64,000 bases of DNA. Source: Mytilus californianus. Its lineage: Eukaryota; Mollusca; Bivalvia; Mytilida; Mytilidae. Shown here one piece after another: positions 1 through 11,805 of this stretch. The notes under the pieces were generated by a model, which was not told the DNA's origin, made no database searches, and was given only the letters and a program-made list of their open reading frames with translations. The DNA is taken from assembly GCF_021869535.1 (NCBI RefSeq), contig NW_026262668.1:70763558-70827557 (forward strand). The letters run 5' to 3'. A program made the translations under genes and the position numbers. Position 1 is the stretch's first letter; every line of letters begins with the position of its first letter.

Positions 1-1362
1 AGTTACTGAAGACCCCTTATCATTATTCAAATTAGTTTTCAAGTTGTGACCATTTGAAATTGTTTTTTTTTATAATTTTCCTTAGACTTCTATAGTAAAC
101 CCCTATGTTCTATTTCTAGCCATGGCGGCCATGTTGGTTGGATGACAGGGTCATCGGATATATTTTTCAATCAAGATCCCCTTTGGAAAATTGTGGCTAA
201 GTTTATTTCTATTTGGCCCAGTAGATTAAGTGGAGAAGATTTTTGTAAAAGATTACAAAAATTTACGGAAAAAAGACTATAAAGGGCAATAACTCCTTAA
301 GAGGTCAAATGACAATTTTGGTCATGTTGACTTATTTGTGGATCTTACAATGCTGAACATTATTACTGTTTTTATTTCTATCTATAATAATATTTAAGAT
401 AATAACCAAAAACTGCAAAATTTCCTTAAAATTACGAATTCAGGGGCAGCAACCCAACAACGGTTTGTCTGATTTGTCTGACAATTTCAGGGCGGATAGA
501 TCTCAACCTGATAAACACTTTATCCCCATGTCAGATTTTGTGTAAATGCTTTAGTTTCAGAGATATAAGCAAAAAACTGCATTTTACCCCTATGTTCTAT
601 TTCAAGCCATGTTGGCCATGTTGGTTGGCAGGAGGGGTCATCGGACACTTTTTTTGAAACTAGATACCCTAATCACGATTGTGGCCAAGTTTGGTTAAAT
701 TTGGCTCATTAGTTTCAGAAGAGAAGATTTTTGTAAAAGATAACAAAAATTTACGAAAAATGGTTAAAACTTGACTATAAAGGGCAATAACTCCATAAGG
801 GGTCAATTGACAATTTTAGTCATGTTGACTTATTTGTAGATCTTACTTTTTTGCTGAACATAATTGCTGTTTACAGTTTATTTCCATCTATAATAATATT
901 CAAAATAATAACCAATAACTGCAAAATTTCCTTAAAATTACCAGTACAGGGGCAGCAACCCAACAACGGGTTGTCTGATTCGTCTGAAAATATCAGTGCG
1001 GATAGATCTCAACCTGATAAACAATTTTACTCCATGTCAGATTTGCTCTAAATGCTTTAGTTTCAGAGATATTAGCCAAAAACTGCATTTTACCCCTATG
1101 TTCTATTTTTAGCCATGGCGGCCATGTTGGTTGCCAAGCGGGGTCACCGGACACATTTTTGAAACAAAATACCCTCATGATGATTGTTGCCAAGTTTGGT
1201 TAAATTTGGCCTAGTAGTTTCAGAGGAGAAGACTTTTGTAAAAGTTAACGGACGACGACGACGACGGACGACGACGACGACGACGACGGACGACGACGAC
1301 GACGGACGACGGACGCCAAGTGATGAGAAAAGCTCACTTGGCCCATTGGGCCAGGTGAGCTA
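1..1362 (+). mobile_element. Tandem-core element C (end fragment) with GAC microsatellite and terminal hairpin
   Basis: About 2.5 copies of a roughly 490-bp unit (each with 'agccatggcggccatgttgg', 'gggcaataactccttaag', 'ggggcagcaacccaacaac'). It is followed by a (GAC)n tract (1248-1317) and a terminal hairpin 'agctcacttggccc-att-gggccaggtgagct' ending CTAA at 1362. The left end lies outside the window. No protein coding capacity. Confidence 0.7.
1248..1317. repeat. (GAC)n microsatellite
   Basis: Imperfect GAC/GGAC tract belonging to element C. Confidence 0.9.
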
Positions 1363-1375
1363 AACAACTGATACA

Positions 1376-1872
1376 TTCTTAGTACTAAGTGTCTTTTTGC
1401 TTGTAGGGATGTATAGGTAAGTATCCACGTCCACTTTGTTTTTGTTAGATGTATTTCTATTTGTATTCATCTGATGAGTTAAGCCTTTAAAGTTTGCTCT
1501 TACATTGTACTGTTACCCCACTGTCCCAGGATAGGATGAGGGTTGGCGCCTTCAAACGGATTTAACCCCACCACATTCTGTATGTGCCTGTCCCAAGTCA
1601 GAAGCCTGTAATTCAGTGATTGTCGTTTGTTGCTGTGTAACATATTTGTTTTTCGATCATTATTTTGTACATAAATTAGGCCGTTAGTTTTCTCGTTTGA
1701 ATTGTTTTACATTTGTCATTCCGTGGTCTTTTATATCTGACTATGCGGTATGGGTTTTTATCGTTGTTGAAGGCCGTATTGTGACCTATAGTTGTTAATT
1801 TCTGTGTCATTTGGTCTGTTGTGGAGAGTTGTCTCATTGGCAATCATACCACATCTTCTTTTTATATTAGAG
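1376..1872 (+). repeat. Dispersed repeat A, near full length
   Basis: Abundant mussel-type repeat. Blocks in order: 'gatgtataggtaagtatcca', 'gcctgtcccaagtcagaagc', 'gattgtcgtttgttgctgtg', 'gcggtatgggtttttatcg', 'gttgtctcattggcaatcat', 'accacatcttctttttat'. No conserved coding frame. Confidence 0.75.
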
Positions 1873-2095
1873 AAAAAAAATGTAAAACTGTGTGACTTTT
1901 TTGAATGTATGGTTTTCAAAGCTCTTCGTTTTTGTATTGGATATGGACTTCCAACTGTTTTGATTAGAGCAAAACTGATGAATCTTGTGTAGACGAAACG
2001 CGTGTCTGGAATACCAAATTATAAGCATGACTAATTAAGTGTGTTCTTGCATTAAATGCATGGGAGAGGCACTTTTTGAAGACGAAAAAAAAAAT

Positions 2096-2157
2096 ACGAC
2101 TAAAGTTGATCGTAAGTCATGAACAATTTCGGTATACTTACGATCGACTTTAGTCGT
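2096..2157. repeat. 22-bp inverted repeat
   Basis: 'acgactaaagttgatcgtaa' against 'ttacgatcgactttagtcgt', one mismatch, 18-base loop. Confidence 0.7.
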
Positions 2158-2374
2158 AAGTTTTTTTGTGAAACTTATCACTGATTTATTCCTTTTAACA
2201 TCCAGTACAAATCATATTTCAAATATTTACTAGTCAGATCTGCGCTAGGAGAATCCTGGATTGTACTAGAATAATGGGATAATTACTAAAATACACAATA
2301 AATCAAATATTTGTCTTTCTGTATAATGAAAATAGAAAAGAGGTAGGGCCAATTTTCTATAATAGTAAATCAAA

Positions 2375-2530
2375 GGATATGGGTATTCAACCATGACACA
2401 AAATCAGTACATGCACAGGAAAAAACACTCAAAAAGCAAAGGAACAGAGTTGTCTTCAACACGAAGCATAAAAAAACAAAAAAACGCTCACCTCACTGCA
2501 AGTTTAAGACGGCCCCTAGCACTTATGAAT
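2375..2530 (+). repeat. Dispersed repeat G
   Basis: Shares 'aaaatcagtacatgcacag', 'aaaaacact', 'aaagcaaaggaa' and 'cctcactgcaagtttaaga' with 11565-11700 (+) and 30060-30245 (-). Confidence 0.6.
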
Positions 2531-2828
2531 TTATTTCAAAGTAGAGCTTTTTTTCAAAACGTCCTTCAATCTTCTCTACAATTCACATACCGTGATGATG
2601 TAAGTTCATATGAGGTACTTAAAGGTTTTAACAACACTTTAGTGTATATGTATATCAGAACATTTGATCAAATTATAGATACCTAAATATGTCTAAACAC
2701 TTCAATTTTGGCAAATTTTGAGAAATTATAAGGACATTCTTTACCAAAACCAAAATTTTTATCGGAAGTATTCTAAATTATCATGATAGAAGTTAATTGA
2801 TCTATGCTAATGATATCTTTCGATACCA

Positions 2829-3431
2829 AAGGAGTAGGCCCGGTAAGACCCAAAAATACCAAAGGAGTAGGCCCGGTAAGACCCAAAATATAGCATTTTT
2901 ACCAATATGTTAAAACGTAAACTTTCAGCTATTTATTAGAAAGTAGAATACTTCTGTTCCATAGATATGGGCTGTTTTGACTATACAATGCACATGCAGC
3001 AGGTAATAGCATCATAAATTCGTACAATATTACTGAAATCTTCACAATTTTAGCATTTGTGCTAATTTTAAGACGGTTTTTATCTAAAATGGAAGTGGCC
3101 GCATTTGTGTTCAGTCTTAATATTTAAACATATGTTGTATTTGATGATGATACATAGCATATGTAAAGGTTGAGACTGAACACAAATGCAGCCACTTCCA
3201 CTTTAGACAAAAACCATCTGAAAAATGACGTTTTATGGCATATTTGATAGATTTTGCATATTTAAGCGTGAATTTGAGCTTCTCTAATGACCAAATCAGT
3301 TCAAATCTTTTACTTAAACTAATTGAATCGACTGAAGTAGACACTTAAGTGTTTAAAAAATGTCAAAAATCTTTCATTAGATGAATTTTGAATATTAGGC
3401 CAAAACTAGCCCTTACCGGACCTTCTCCTTT
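2829..3431. mobile_element. TIR element with duplicated left end and central palindrome
   Basis: Left end 'aaaggagtaggcccggtaag' occurs twice in tandem (2829, 2860). The right end reads the reverse complement of 'aaaggagaaggtccggtaag'. Inside, 3070-3120 and 3165-3225 form an imperfect inverted repeat ('ggaagtggccgcatttgtgt' against 'acacaaatgcagccacttcc'). Confidence 0.6.
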
Positions 3432-3967
3432 AACAAAAACATGTTGAATTTTCAATGTTTCAAATTAATATTCAGAAGACAGTAGTGTTAATTTACGCGA
3501 AATGTGTTTCTCTTAATTCTGTTCATTTTGTAAAGTTAAAACTGGTTGTCATCAACGATATATTAGCAATTTCATTATAAACAAAAGAATAAAAGTATTG
3601 AAAGTGGAATTATATTATCATGTGTTAGGTCTTTCTACTTATAACTATCAAGTGTATCTGTAAAAGTTATAAATAATAAATAATGAAAAAGAATTCAGTA
3701 GAATTCAAAATTATACTAGCTTTAAACGTGCAGACATTTTATAAGTTCAGGTATTTCACATCCAATCTGGTATGGTAATATTCTATACAAAGCACAAACA
3801 TGTTGTCATCCACCTCAAAAGCTAACCAAACCTTCAAACACACTTATTCAGAAGGAATATAGTTACGATACTGTTGTCAGGTAATTAAAGATGGCATTTT
3901 TTGGAATTAATATTGATTCACTCATAGGGTCATATATATATGCATCGGAAATAAACACATTTATTCT

Positions 3968-4880
3968 AAAACCAGTTGTTTGCATGATATGGGTTATGTT
4001 CTTCTCGTACTAGTATATCTTATGATGGTATGATACTTAACCCCTAACGCGAGAGATTGTGCTTGATTTTTATATGATGGAGACATAATCTTTCAATCAG
4101 TTTAATTGAGGTCTGGAGCTGGCATGTCAGTAACTGCTAGTAGTCCTTTGTTAATTTATGTATCATTGTCATTTTGCTTAGTTTTATCTGTTACCTATTC
4201 TAAAATCGAACTCAGACTTCTTTTAAGGTGGTACCTAACACTACAGGGAGATAACTCTGTAAAAATCAGCTAAACGTTTTAATTACGTTGTATTGTTAAG
4301 GAAATATTAAGCTTCTCAATGATCAAAATTAGTGTTTGTCAAACTGCTATATAACCAACGAAATTTTTCTGATAAAGTGGTTGGTTCAAATTTTTTTGAA
4401 ATTTTTATATTTTTGTCAAAGGGTCAAAGTAAACATTTTGTCAAAATTTTATGAAAATTAAACGAGCCAAATTAATATTAGTCAAGGTGTTGGGTACCAC
4501 CTTAAACTGAGTTTTACTGTGTGTATTGCTGTGTGTTTGTTTGTTTTACATGGACTAGAGGTATAGGTTAGGGTTGAGATCTCACAAAACATGTTTACCC
4601 CCGCCGTATTTATGCGCCTGTCCCAAGTCAGGAGCCTCTAGCCTTTATTAGTCTTGTATATTTTTTTTAATTTTAGTTTATTTATATGTTTCGGAGTTTA
4701 GTGTGACGTCCGTTTTCGCTGAACTAGTACACATTTTTGTTTAGGGGTCAGCTGAAGCCCACCTCTTGGTGCGTCATTTTCTCGCTGTGTTGAAGACCCA
4801 TTGTGGCCTTGGGCTGTATTTTGCTCTTTTGTCGGGTTGTTGCCTCTTTGACACATTCCCCATTTCCATTCTTAATTTTA
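3968..4880 (+). repeat. Dispersed repeat B, copy 1 (interrupted by MITE)
   Basis: Collinear with 52893-53473: 'tatgatggtatgatac', 'tctggagctggcatgtcagt', 'cgcctgtcccaagtcaggag' and 'gacattccccatttccattc'. It extends further left ('accagttgtttgcatgatat') than the other copy. Confidence 0.75.
4227..4501. mobile_element. 275-bp MITE with TTAA target duplication, nested in repeat B
   Basis: Flanked by TTAA on both sides (4223-4226, 4502-4505). TIRs are GGTGGTACCTAACAC and GGTGGTACCCAACAC. The second repeat-B copy at 52.9 kb preserves the empty site ('cttctcttgaactga'). TTAA duplication is typical of piggyBac-type transposition. Confidence 0.82.
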
Positions 4881-4920
4881 TTTGATTTTAGTAATTTCCT
4901 GAATCCTCACTAGAAATTTA

Positions 4921-5020
4921 GTACAATCCAGAATCCTCCTAGACTAAGCACATATCTTGATATCCCCATTTCCACTAGTAGATATTTGAATTTCAATTCG
5001 TACTAGGAGGATTCTGGATC
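4921..5020. repeat. Inverted repeat around ATCCAGAATCCTCCTAG
   Basis: 17-bp exact arms at 4926-4942 and 5003-5019. A related half-copy ('ctaggagaatcctggattg') lies at 2246-2264, so this is a dispersed element. Confidence 0.6.
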
Positions 5021-5788
5021 CTATCGCATTCCAATTTGTACTGTAACTTGTATATTCGTACGAAACAAAATTCCGTAAAAGTACACAATGTTCCGAATCC
5101 GTTTTCCTATTACATTTTGTGTTTATACTTTTGTTGTTTACCTAGCAACGAAGTATAATTATATAAAAATAATTAATAAACATTACCATTTAAAGAACAA
5201 AACATTTTCTATGTATTCTTAATTTCTCATTCAGTTAAAAAAATACTTCACTGTTGCCTTTTAATCTACATTTTTAAAGGTATTATAAACTGATTACATA
5301 TTGTATTGATCACATCGAGCGAGTTCATTATTTAGAACGACATGATCAGAGTTTAATTGCGAAAGAAATTGTACTATAAAGAAGTCTGATCATGTCAAGA
5401 TCTGTAACTGTAAGTAACTGTATTTTACTTATTCAAGTAGATTTACATTATAACAAAAATCTACAAAATTACTACATGTATAACTACAAGCTGGGACATA
5501 ATGTTTAATCGCATCCCTGCTAACATGTTGCAAGCAATAGTTTTGATTTGAATAATGTAGGATAATGGCGGTGCAAATTCAATATAATACACGAAAATGG
5601 AATATGATTTCACTGTATATTTATGAAGTTAGGAGTGAAACATTTTATTTAGTTACAATGACAAATGTTTAAAAGCAACATTTCTTTATCTAACTGTAGA
5701 ATCATCGTTTAAAAATTTCTAAGTTGTTTTATTCTTTCTACAACATGTAACAAATGAGTTTATTTTGCGAAGCAAGCTGTAGTCACCA

Positions 5789-5809
5789 CACACACACACA
5801 CACACACTG
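5789..5809. repeat. (CA)n microsatellite
   Basis: About ten CA dinucleotides. Confidence 0.9.
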
Positions 5810-6042
5810 AAAAACGTCTTTCATGACCAAACTCCCATTCTTGCATGTTGATCAAGAGATAGATTGCCAAGTTGAATGGCTATTTAATGTCCAGCGGTAA
5901 ATACTACATGCATATTCAGATTCTAATTTGTGGTAATGTAAATTATTAAGACGGATCCAGCTTTGTACTAGACCGACACGTAAAATGGGATCTTCAGCGC
6001 GTTAACCCACTGTCAACGTATATTTGTTCCGCCTAACAGAAG

Positions 6043-6188
6043 TTCCACTGGAAACTTTGTTATAAACAATGTCATAATATCTTTTCCTGTTGGAACAAGT
6101 ATTCTATACCATTTATTCCGTTAGGAACATATACTGTAATATTTATTCCTTTGGAAATAATATTCCAGAACATTTTTTCCTTTTGGAA
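6043..6188. promoter_or_regulatory. Array of five TTCC-N3/4-GGAA palindromes
   Basis: TTCC-ACT-GGAA (6043), TTCC-TGTT-GGAA (6084), TTCC-GTTA-GGAA (6116), TTCC-TTT-GGAA (6146), TTCC-TTTT-GGAA (6177), spaced about 31-41 bases apart. The form equals STAT-type GAS sites, but a decaying tandem repeat containing a palindrome explains it equally well. No gene lies nearby. Confidence 0.4.
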
Positions 6189-6539
6189 CTTATATTATAA
6201 AGGAACTTCTATTCCGTGACACTACAAGGTAACAATCCAAGGAAAATATGTCACCCTGCCTTGACACATTATTCGGACTCCAAATTTATAAAATTACCCG
6301 TCTTTGCTCTTACTTCTAAATGCCATGCTAGGTTACTTTAAAGTGTCAAATGTTATAGGCTTCATATGAACCCTTTTTAATTATCTTGTTTTGAATATAA
6401 AACCTCGAATGAGATATAACACTTAATTTGATCTATTGACCCCAAGATTAATGTTCGTTGTTCATATTTACATAGCAATTAGCTGTTACAATAGGACTAA
6501 TTAACGAAAACTATTACTCGATATTTTGAATGTTAATAA

Positions 6540-8230
6540 AAGAGAGACGAAAGATACCAAAGGGACATTCAAACTCATATGTCGAAAATAAATTGACAAC
6601 GCCATGGCTAAAATAGAAAAAGACCAACAGAAAAACAATAGTACACAAAACACAACATAGAAAACTAAAGACTGAGCATCACGAACCCCACCAAAAACTA
6701 AGGGTGATCTCAGGTGCTCCGGAAGGGTAAGCAGATCCTTCTCCACATGTGGCACCCGTCGTGTTGCTCATGTAAATACAAACCCGGTAATAAGTCTAAT
6801 TCTGAGGGTCACATTCTGGAAAAGGGGACGGGATTGTAGTTACGACATTAAGAACATATCCGCTATCATCTGTGAAACTGATATTCCATAACGGTCAACC
6901 AACTCGTGATGGCGTCCGTAAAATTTACGAAGGGATGATTTCAACTTCACCACTTGGAACTAATGGTTTGATAGCTTCCTTGTGAGCAGCAACCCTCTAT
7001 CAAGGAAATCATGATAGGAAACACAAGCCCTGGAGTATCGTATCAACTGGGAGATATGTACTCCGTATGCAGGCGCTGCTGGAATGTTGCTACATAAAAA
7101 TGGAAAGTTCACTTGGGAAGCTGAAATCATCTCTTTTGTCATAAAGTTTTGTTTTCAACCGACCCTCATTATCAATTTCTAGATGTAAGTCAAGATATGA
7201 GGCAGACTTAACTGTATCTGTTGTATCCTTTATCTCAAGTTCGATGGGATAGATGCGTTCAACATAGTCACCAAATTTTGAATTATTTAGTGAGAGAACA
7301 TCATCTTTGTAGCGGAAAGTAAAGTTAAAGGATACTGCTAACTTCTTTTCTTTCTTCCTAAGAAGTTCCTGTATGAAGTCAGCCTAGTATGAATAAAGGA
7401 ACAAGTCGGCAAGAAGAGGGGCACAGTTGGTTACCATGGGAATGCCGATTGTTTGTTGAAAAACACGTCCTCCAAACGTAACAAATATGTTGTCAATCGA
7501 GAAATCAAGCATCTTGATAATGTCAGTTTCAGAGAACTTTTTGTTAGAATCAGAGTGATTTTTTACAAAGTAGGATTTATTCCTCCCTAAGACAAGATAC
7601 TAGTATCTACGTTGGCCATTCTTTTTTTATGAAACAAAGCAGGACCAACTCTTTCAATTTGTCTTTTAGTTTGGAACGGGGAATACTTGTGTAAAGTGTA
7701 GAAAAGTCAAATGTTTTAATACTATTGAAAGATGAAAGAGTCTTAGATTGTATGTACTCTGAAATATCTTTGGAATTTTTTAGTATCCACATCCGATTCA
7801 CGCCACCTCTAGAATAGGTAGTTTCACAATAACTTTTTCCAATACAGTGATGGAATATCCAGTTCTTCATCTTTGGTTGAAATTCCAAAGGAAAATAGAA
7901 CAGACCTATGATTATCCAGGATTTCCTCTTTAGTAAGTGTCGTGGAGGTATATGTTGAGTTTCCAAGTGAATTGTCAATACCTAATTCATTTATCAAGCA
8001 GTTTATGTAATGTGATTTACACACAAAAACGATGTTGTTTGGTGCTTTATCTGCGGGGACAACAACATATTTGTCATGGAGGTAGGACAAGTGTTTAGCA
8101 ACATTTGGGTCTTTAAAGATTGATGTAGCATTCAGTTTCTTAATTCTGATTGGTATTAACGACCTCACAGCCTTACACCATTCGGAAAGAGTATCTACGT
8201 CTTCTTTCTCGCGTTTAGCATACCATTAAC
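6540..8230 (-). mobile_element. Decayed reverse-transcriptase element (possibly Penelope-like)
   Basis: Reading the - strand from about 8230 down to 6900 gives pieces of one RT protein in several frames. An N-terminal piece (8168-7824) is followed by a piece with FSTLYTSIP (7978-7607), then IPMVTNCAPLLADLFLY and YKDDV (about 7440-7300), then a C-terminal piece (7142-6960) with NIPAAPAYGV. The FDFSTLYT and YxDD motifs are RT palm signatures. The copy is dead: a frame break near 7830-7850, a TAG stop at 7384-7386, a Val where the usual Gly of the PMG motif would be, and a frameshift near 7110. An abundant RT of this type in bivalves is what I recall; assignment to Penelope-like elements is tentative. 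The non-coding 3' tail runs down to about 6540 and recurs elsewhere in the window. Confidence 0.75.
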
Positions 8231-8418
8231 GGTACCAATTTTTCTGCGCCAGATGCACATTTCGACAGTATATGTCTGTTCAGTGATGCTAGAGGCCAAA
8301 ATATTTGAAAATACAAAGCTTATTTAAAAACTGGATATTTCTTGATTTAGACAAGTTTTGCTCTTTGAAGTCTTTCAAGCTACTGTAACAGTTTGGTACC
8401 ATAAAAAGTTACGATATA

Positions 8419-8528
8419 AGAAATAATTCCTTCATGTCATGCTCTATGCTCATTTTAACATGGGTAGGCATTATATTTGTCAGTATTTTACACTGAGCGT
8501 TAGAGCATGACATGAAGGAATTATTTCT
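8419..8528. repeat. Perfect 27-bp inverted repeat, 56-base spacer
   Basis: 8419-8445 and 8502-8528 are exact reverse complements (core 'ccttcatgtcatgctct'), and pairing continues imperfectly inward. A foldback MITE is likely. Confidence 0.75.
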
Positions 8529-9369
8529 ATTCTAATAGGACAAATACAGTATTTTTTTATAAGTCAAAGCATACGAAAATACCTTAGAAATGTTTGGCTG
8601 TTCCCGTTTCCTCCCCGTGCAGTATGTACATTACAGTTTCATATTTTATAAGTATAAAAACTAATAGCAGGGTACATTTATGTTGTTTATGTAAGCAGCT
8701 AAAATGTATATATTTTATTCGGATAAAAATGAAAATAACGAGAATGTAAACAGTAAGTTTGTGCACATGTGCCAAACATATTTTGTGCTAATTAGAACAC
8801 GGCTTGTTTACAAAGCGTAATAAGGACGTCATAGTAGAATTTTCCACTGTATTCGTGAAACTAGCTTATAATGTTATTTAACAGAACATTTTAAATTTGA
8901 TGATAATTTTTCAATTAATTTGAATATGTAACAATTCCCTTTCGGTAAACATTCCTTACCTAGAGGATTTGCACATAGATGATTAAGAAATCAATTTATA
9001 GTGATAATATCCATGTGGTTAAAATTAGAGAAAAGTCAAGTAAAACATGTTCTATATAAGCCTCTCTAATAGTCAATATGTTTGCTTATCCTTTTTAGGG
9101 TCTTTGGTATTACAAAATGTAGAATTTTTAAAAGAAGTTTTTTACATTACTATTTGAAGAAACGGGACTTTCCTCCCTCTTGTGATTTTCCCTTTCTCGT
9201 TTTTGAGAACCTAAGGTAGTAGGCGTATAGAAAATAGCTCCGTTTTAAGTAGTGAGCTACCTTGACTTCTCAACTATATTATGTAAACCTTGATGATGAG
9301 GCATCTGTTTGCCTTGCTAAACTGTGAACTCACAGGCCAAATCCGATCCGAACGTTTAACACGACGCCT

Positions 9370-9535
9370 CGTCATTGGTTCTTTCGTTTGAATTGTTTCA
9401 CATTTTGTCATGTCGGGGCCTTTTAAAGCTGACTATACGGTATGGGTTGTGTTCATTGTTGAAGGCAACACGGTGACATATAATTGCTTCAATCTATGTT
9501 TTTTGGACTTTGGTTGATAGTTGTCCTCATCCCCG
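9370..9535 (+). repeat. Dispersed repeat A, right-end fragment, head-to-head with the next copy
   Basis: Contains 'gactatacggtatgggttgt' and 'ggttgatagttgtcctca'; the latter pairs with 'gacaactatcaacc' at 9562. Confidence 0.6.
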
Positions 9536-9547
9536 GCTACTATTGCA

Positions 9548-9880
9548 TGATTGACAATCAGACAACTATCAACCAGAGGGGGAGCATGTAACCAACTTTA
9601 ATAGGTCATCATACTGCCTTCAACAACGAACAAAACAAATACCGTTTAGTGAGCTATTACAGACCCCGGCATTACAAAAAATTGAAACGAGAAAACCAAC
9701 TCCATGATTAATGCTAAAACAAATATGGCAGATATCAACCAACGACAATCACTAAATGATAGCCTGACATGTGACATGCACATAAAAATGTGTCGGCGTT
9801 AACCCTGCTTGTGAGCGCACACGATCCTCCAACCTGTGACAGTGATGAAACAGCAAAAATTGGAACAATAGACTTTTTTT
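9548..9880 (-). repeat. Dispersed repeat A, inverted partner copy
   Basis: The reverse complement gives the same order of blocks as the copy at 1376, from the right end inward ('caacgacaatcactaaat', 'cctccaacctgtgacagtg'). Confidence 0.6.
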
Positions 9881-10439
9881 CAGATGCAGTCTGAATTGCC
9901 CGCCCTCCAACCCGGTCGACCAACTTTACAGAACCTACCCATATATTTTATTGATAATTAGATCTCGTTCTCAGTCAATCTATATATATATATCAATAAA
10001 TTGGTCAGCTATATATATATATACTGTCATGTTTGTAGTGATGGACTAACCAACACTGAACAAACTTATTTTAGTCAGTACATTATATATACTATGAAAA
10101 TATATATTTATTTAAAGTACAATATACTTGAAGTGTTTTAAAATTGAAAAAAAAAACGTGCATATTCAACACAGTATTCTCACAGTTAGAATACAAATAA
10201 TGCCAGACTATCAATGTTAAGCAGTGTATCTTCGTTTACTACAAAAGATTAATTGAAAAATGAACGTACTAATTTCTTATGAGCACTGCACTATATCATG
10301 TTGTTACTTTCTGGTTTTAAATGTATTAGGTTGTTTTAGGAATTCTTTCATGAACGGCACTGCAACTGATAAATAAGCGTGCAAGGACACATGTACTTGT
10401 ATTGTCACTACAAATTAAGCTTACAAGTATACAAGAACT

Positions 10440-11000
10440 ATCTGTCAATTTAAAAATAAAAAGATATGGTATAATTGTCAATGAGACAACTCTCCACCAG
10501 AGACCAAATGACATAGAAGTTAACAACTTTAGGTTACCGTTCGACCTTCAACAATGAGCAAAACCCATACCGCATAGTCAGCTATAAGAGGCCCCTAAAT
10601 GACAAATGTAAAACAATTAAACGAGAAAAATAACGGTCTGATTTATATAAAATACATAAAATACATTTTTATGTAAAAAACAATGAACGAAATACAACTA
10701 TGATATACAGCAACAAACGACAACCACTGAATTACAGGCTCCTAAGTTGGGACATGAATATACAGAATGTGGCGGGGTTTAAACATGTTAGCGGGCGCTC
10801 CCCTTCCCCCTTAACCTGAGACAGTGTTGTAACAAAACAACATACAAACAATAAACAAACTTTAAAAGTCAGTTGAAAAGGGCTTGACTCATCAGATCGA
10901 TTCAAAGTAGAAAAACAAGTAACAAAAAAACAGACCGGACGTGGCAGAGTATTTATACATCCCTACAACAAAAAAAGACACGAAGTACAGATCTGAGAGT
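10440..11000 (-). repeat. Dispersed repeat A, near full length
   Basis: From 'gatatggtataattgtcaat' through 'gagacaactctccaccagag' and 'cgacaaccactgaattacag' to 'acatccctacaacaaaaaaa', a reverse match to 1376-1872. Confidence 0.72.
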
Positions 11001-11564
11001 ACTTGGAGTTCCTGACAGCTAGTTCAAAGCCAATAACAACTAATAAAAAATCATGTATCTAAGACTAAAGTATCAATCAGCACACATCCAATCATTGTTT
11101 TAACGCTATTAATCTAATGTATCTAGTGCATAGGGTTCAAGACATGCTATTATATTTGATCTTGGTAATTTATACATTATTTTGTAAAAAAAAGTAATCA
11201 TATTTTTTTAGGATACGATATCAATTGATAGTATTAGGAATACTGAATTGCTTTAACACAAACACAACAAAACAAATGTCCTCACAAATATTGCGACCCT
11301 TGTATGCTCTAGTGAAAAGTTTATTTGACGTGGTGCTTTTTAAGGACACTGTGCATTTAATTGTCTTCTATTATCCAATGCTATGAATATTGTTTTCAAC
11401 GGCAATGTGTGGAGCTAAATGGCATTTTGATTTATAGATATTGGTGAAAAAGTTTTTAAAAAATGTTTAAATATCATTTAGACTCTTTTAATATTCTTTT
11501 AAGATTCGAATTTCACTTGATTTTATCAACTTTCTTATATTGATTCTATGAGTGATTTTGGATA

Positions 11565-11700
11565 TAGGGTTGGCGTCCATCCATGGTACAGAATCAGTAC
11601 ATGCACAGCAAAAAACACACAAAGCAAAGGAAAGCGCTTTTATTGCTGTTCTTTATCTCAAAGTCATAGTGAGGCCTTTAACGCGGAGCAAAAACGTCAA
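11565..11700 (+). repeat. Dispersed repeat G, just upstream of the nine-exon gene
   Basis: 'cagaatcagtacatgcacag', 'caaagcaaaggaaagcgctt', 'tattgctgttctttatctca' and 'agtgaggcctttaacgcgga' match the reverse complement of 30110-30235. It ends about 100 bases before the start codon. Confidence 0.62.
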
Positions 11701-11793
11701 GCCCACCATAGATCAGTTGGATAAATGGTATAAAAAGCCATTTTATCTGATTATGTTACAGTAAAGAAATAAAACAAGCTTCATATTTCAGCA

Positions 11794-11805
11794 ATGATAG
11801 CATAA
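11794..11805 (+). promoter_or_regulatory. Three-codon uORF overlapping the start codon (TAATG)
   Basis: ATG ATA GCA TAA ends on the first base of the main ATG. Such stop/start overlap can permit reinitiation. It matters only if the transcript includes these bases, which depends on where transcription or the 5' exon begins. Confidence 0.4.
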
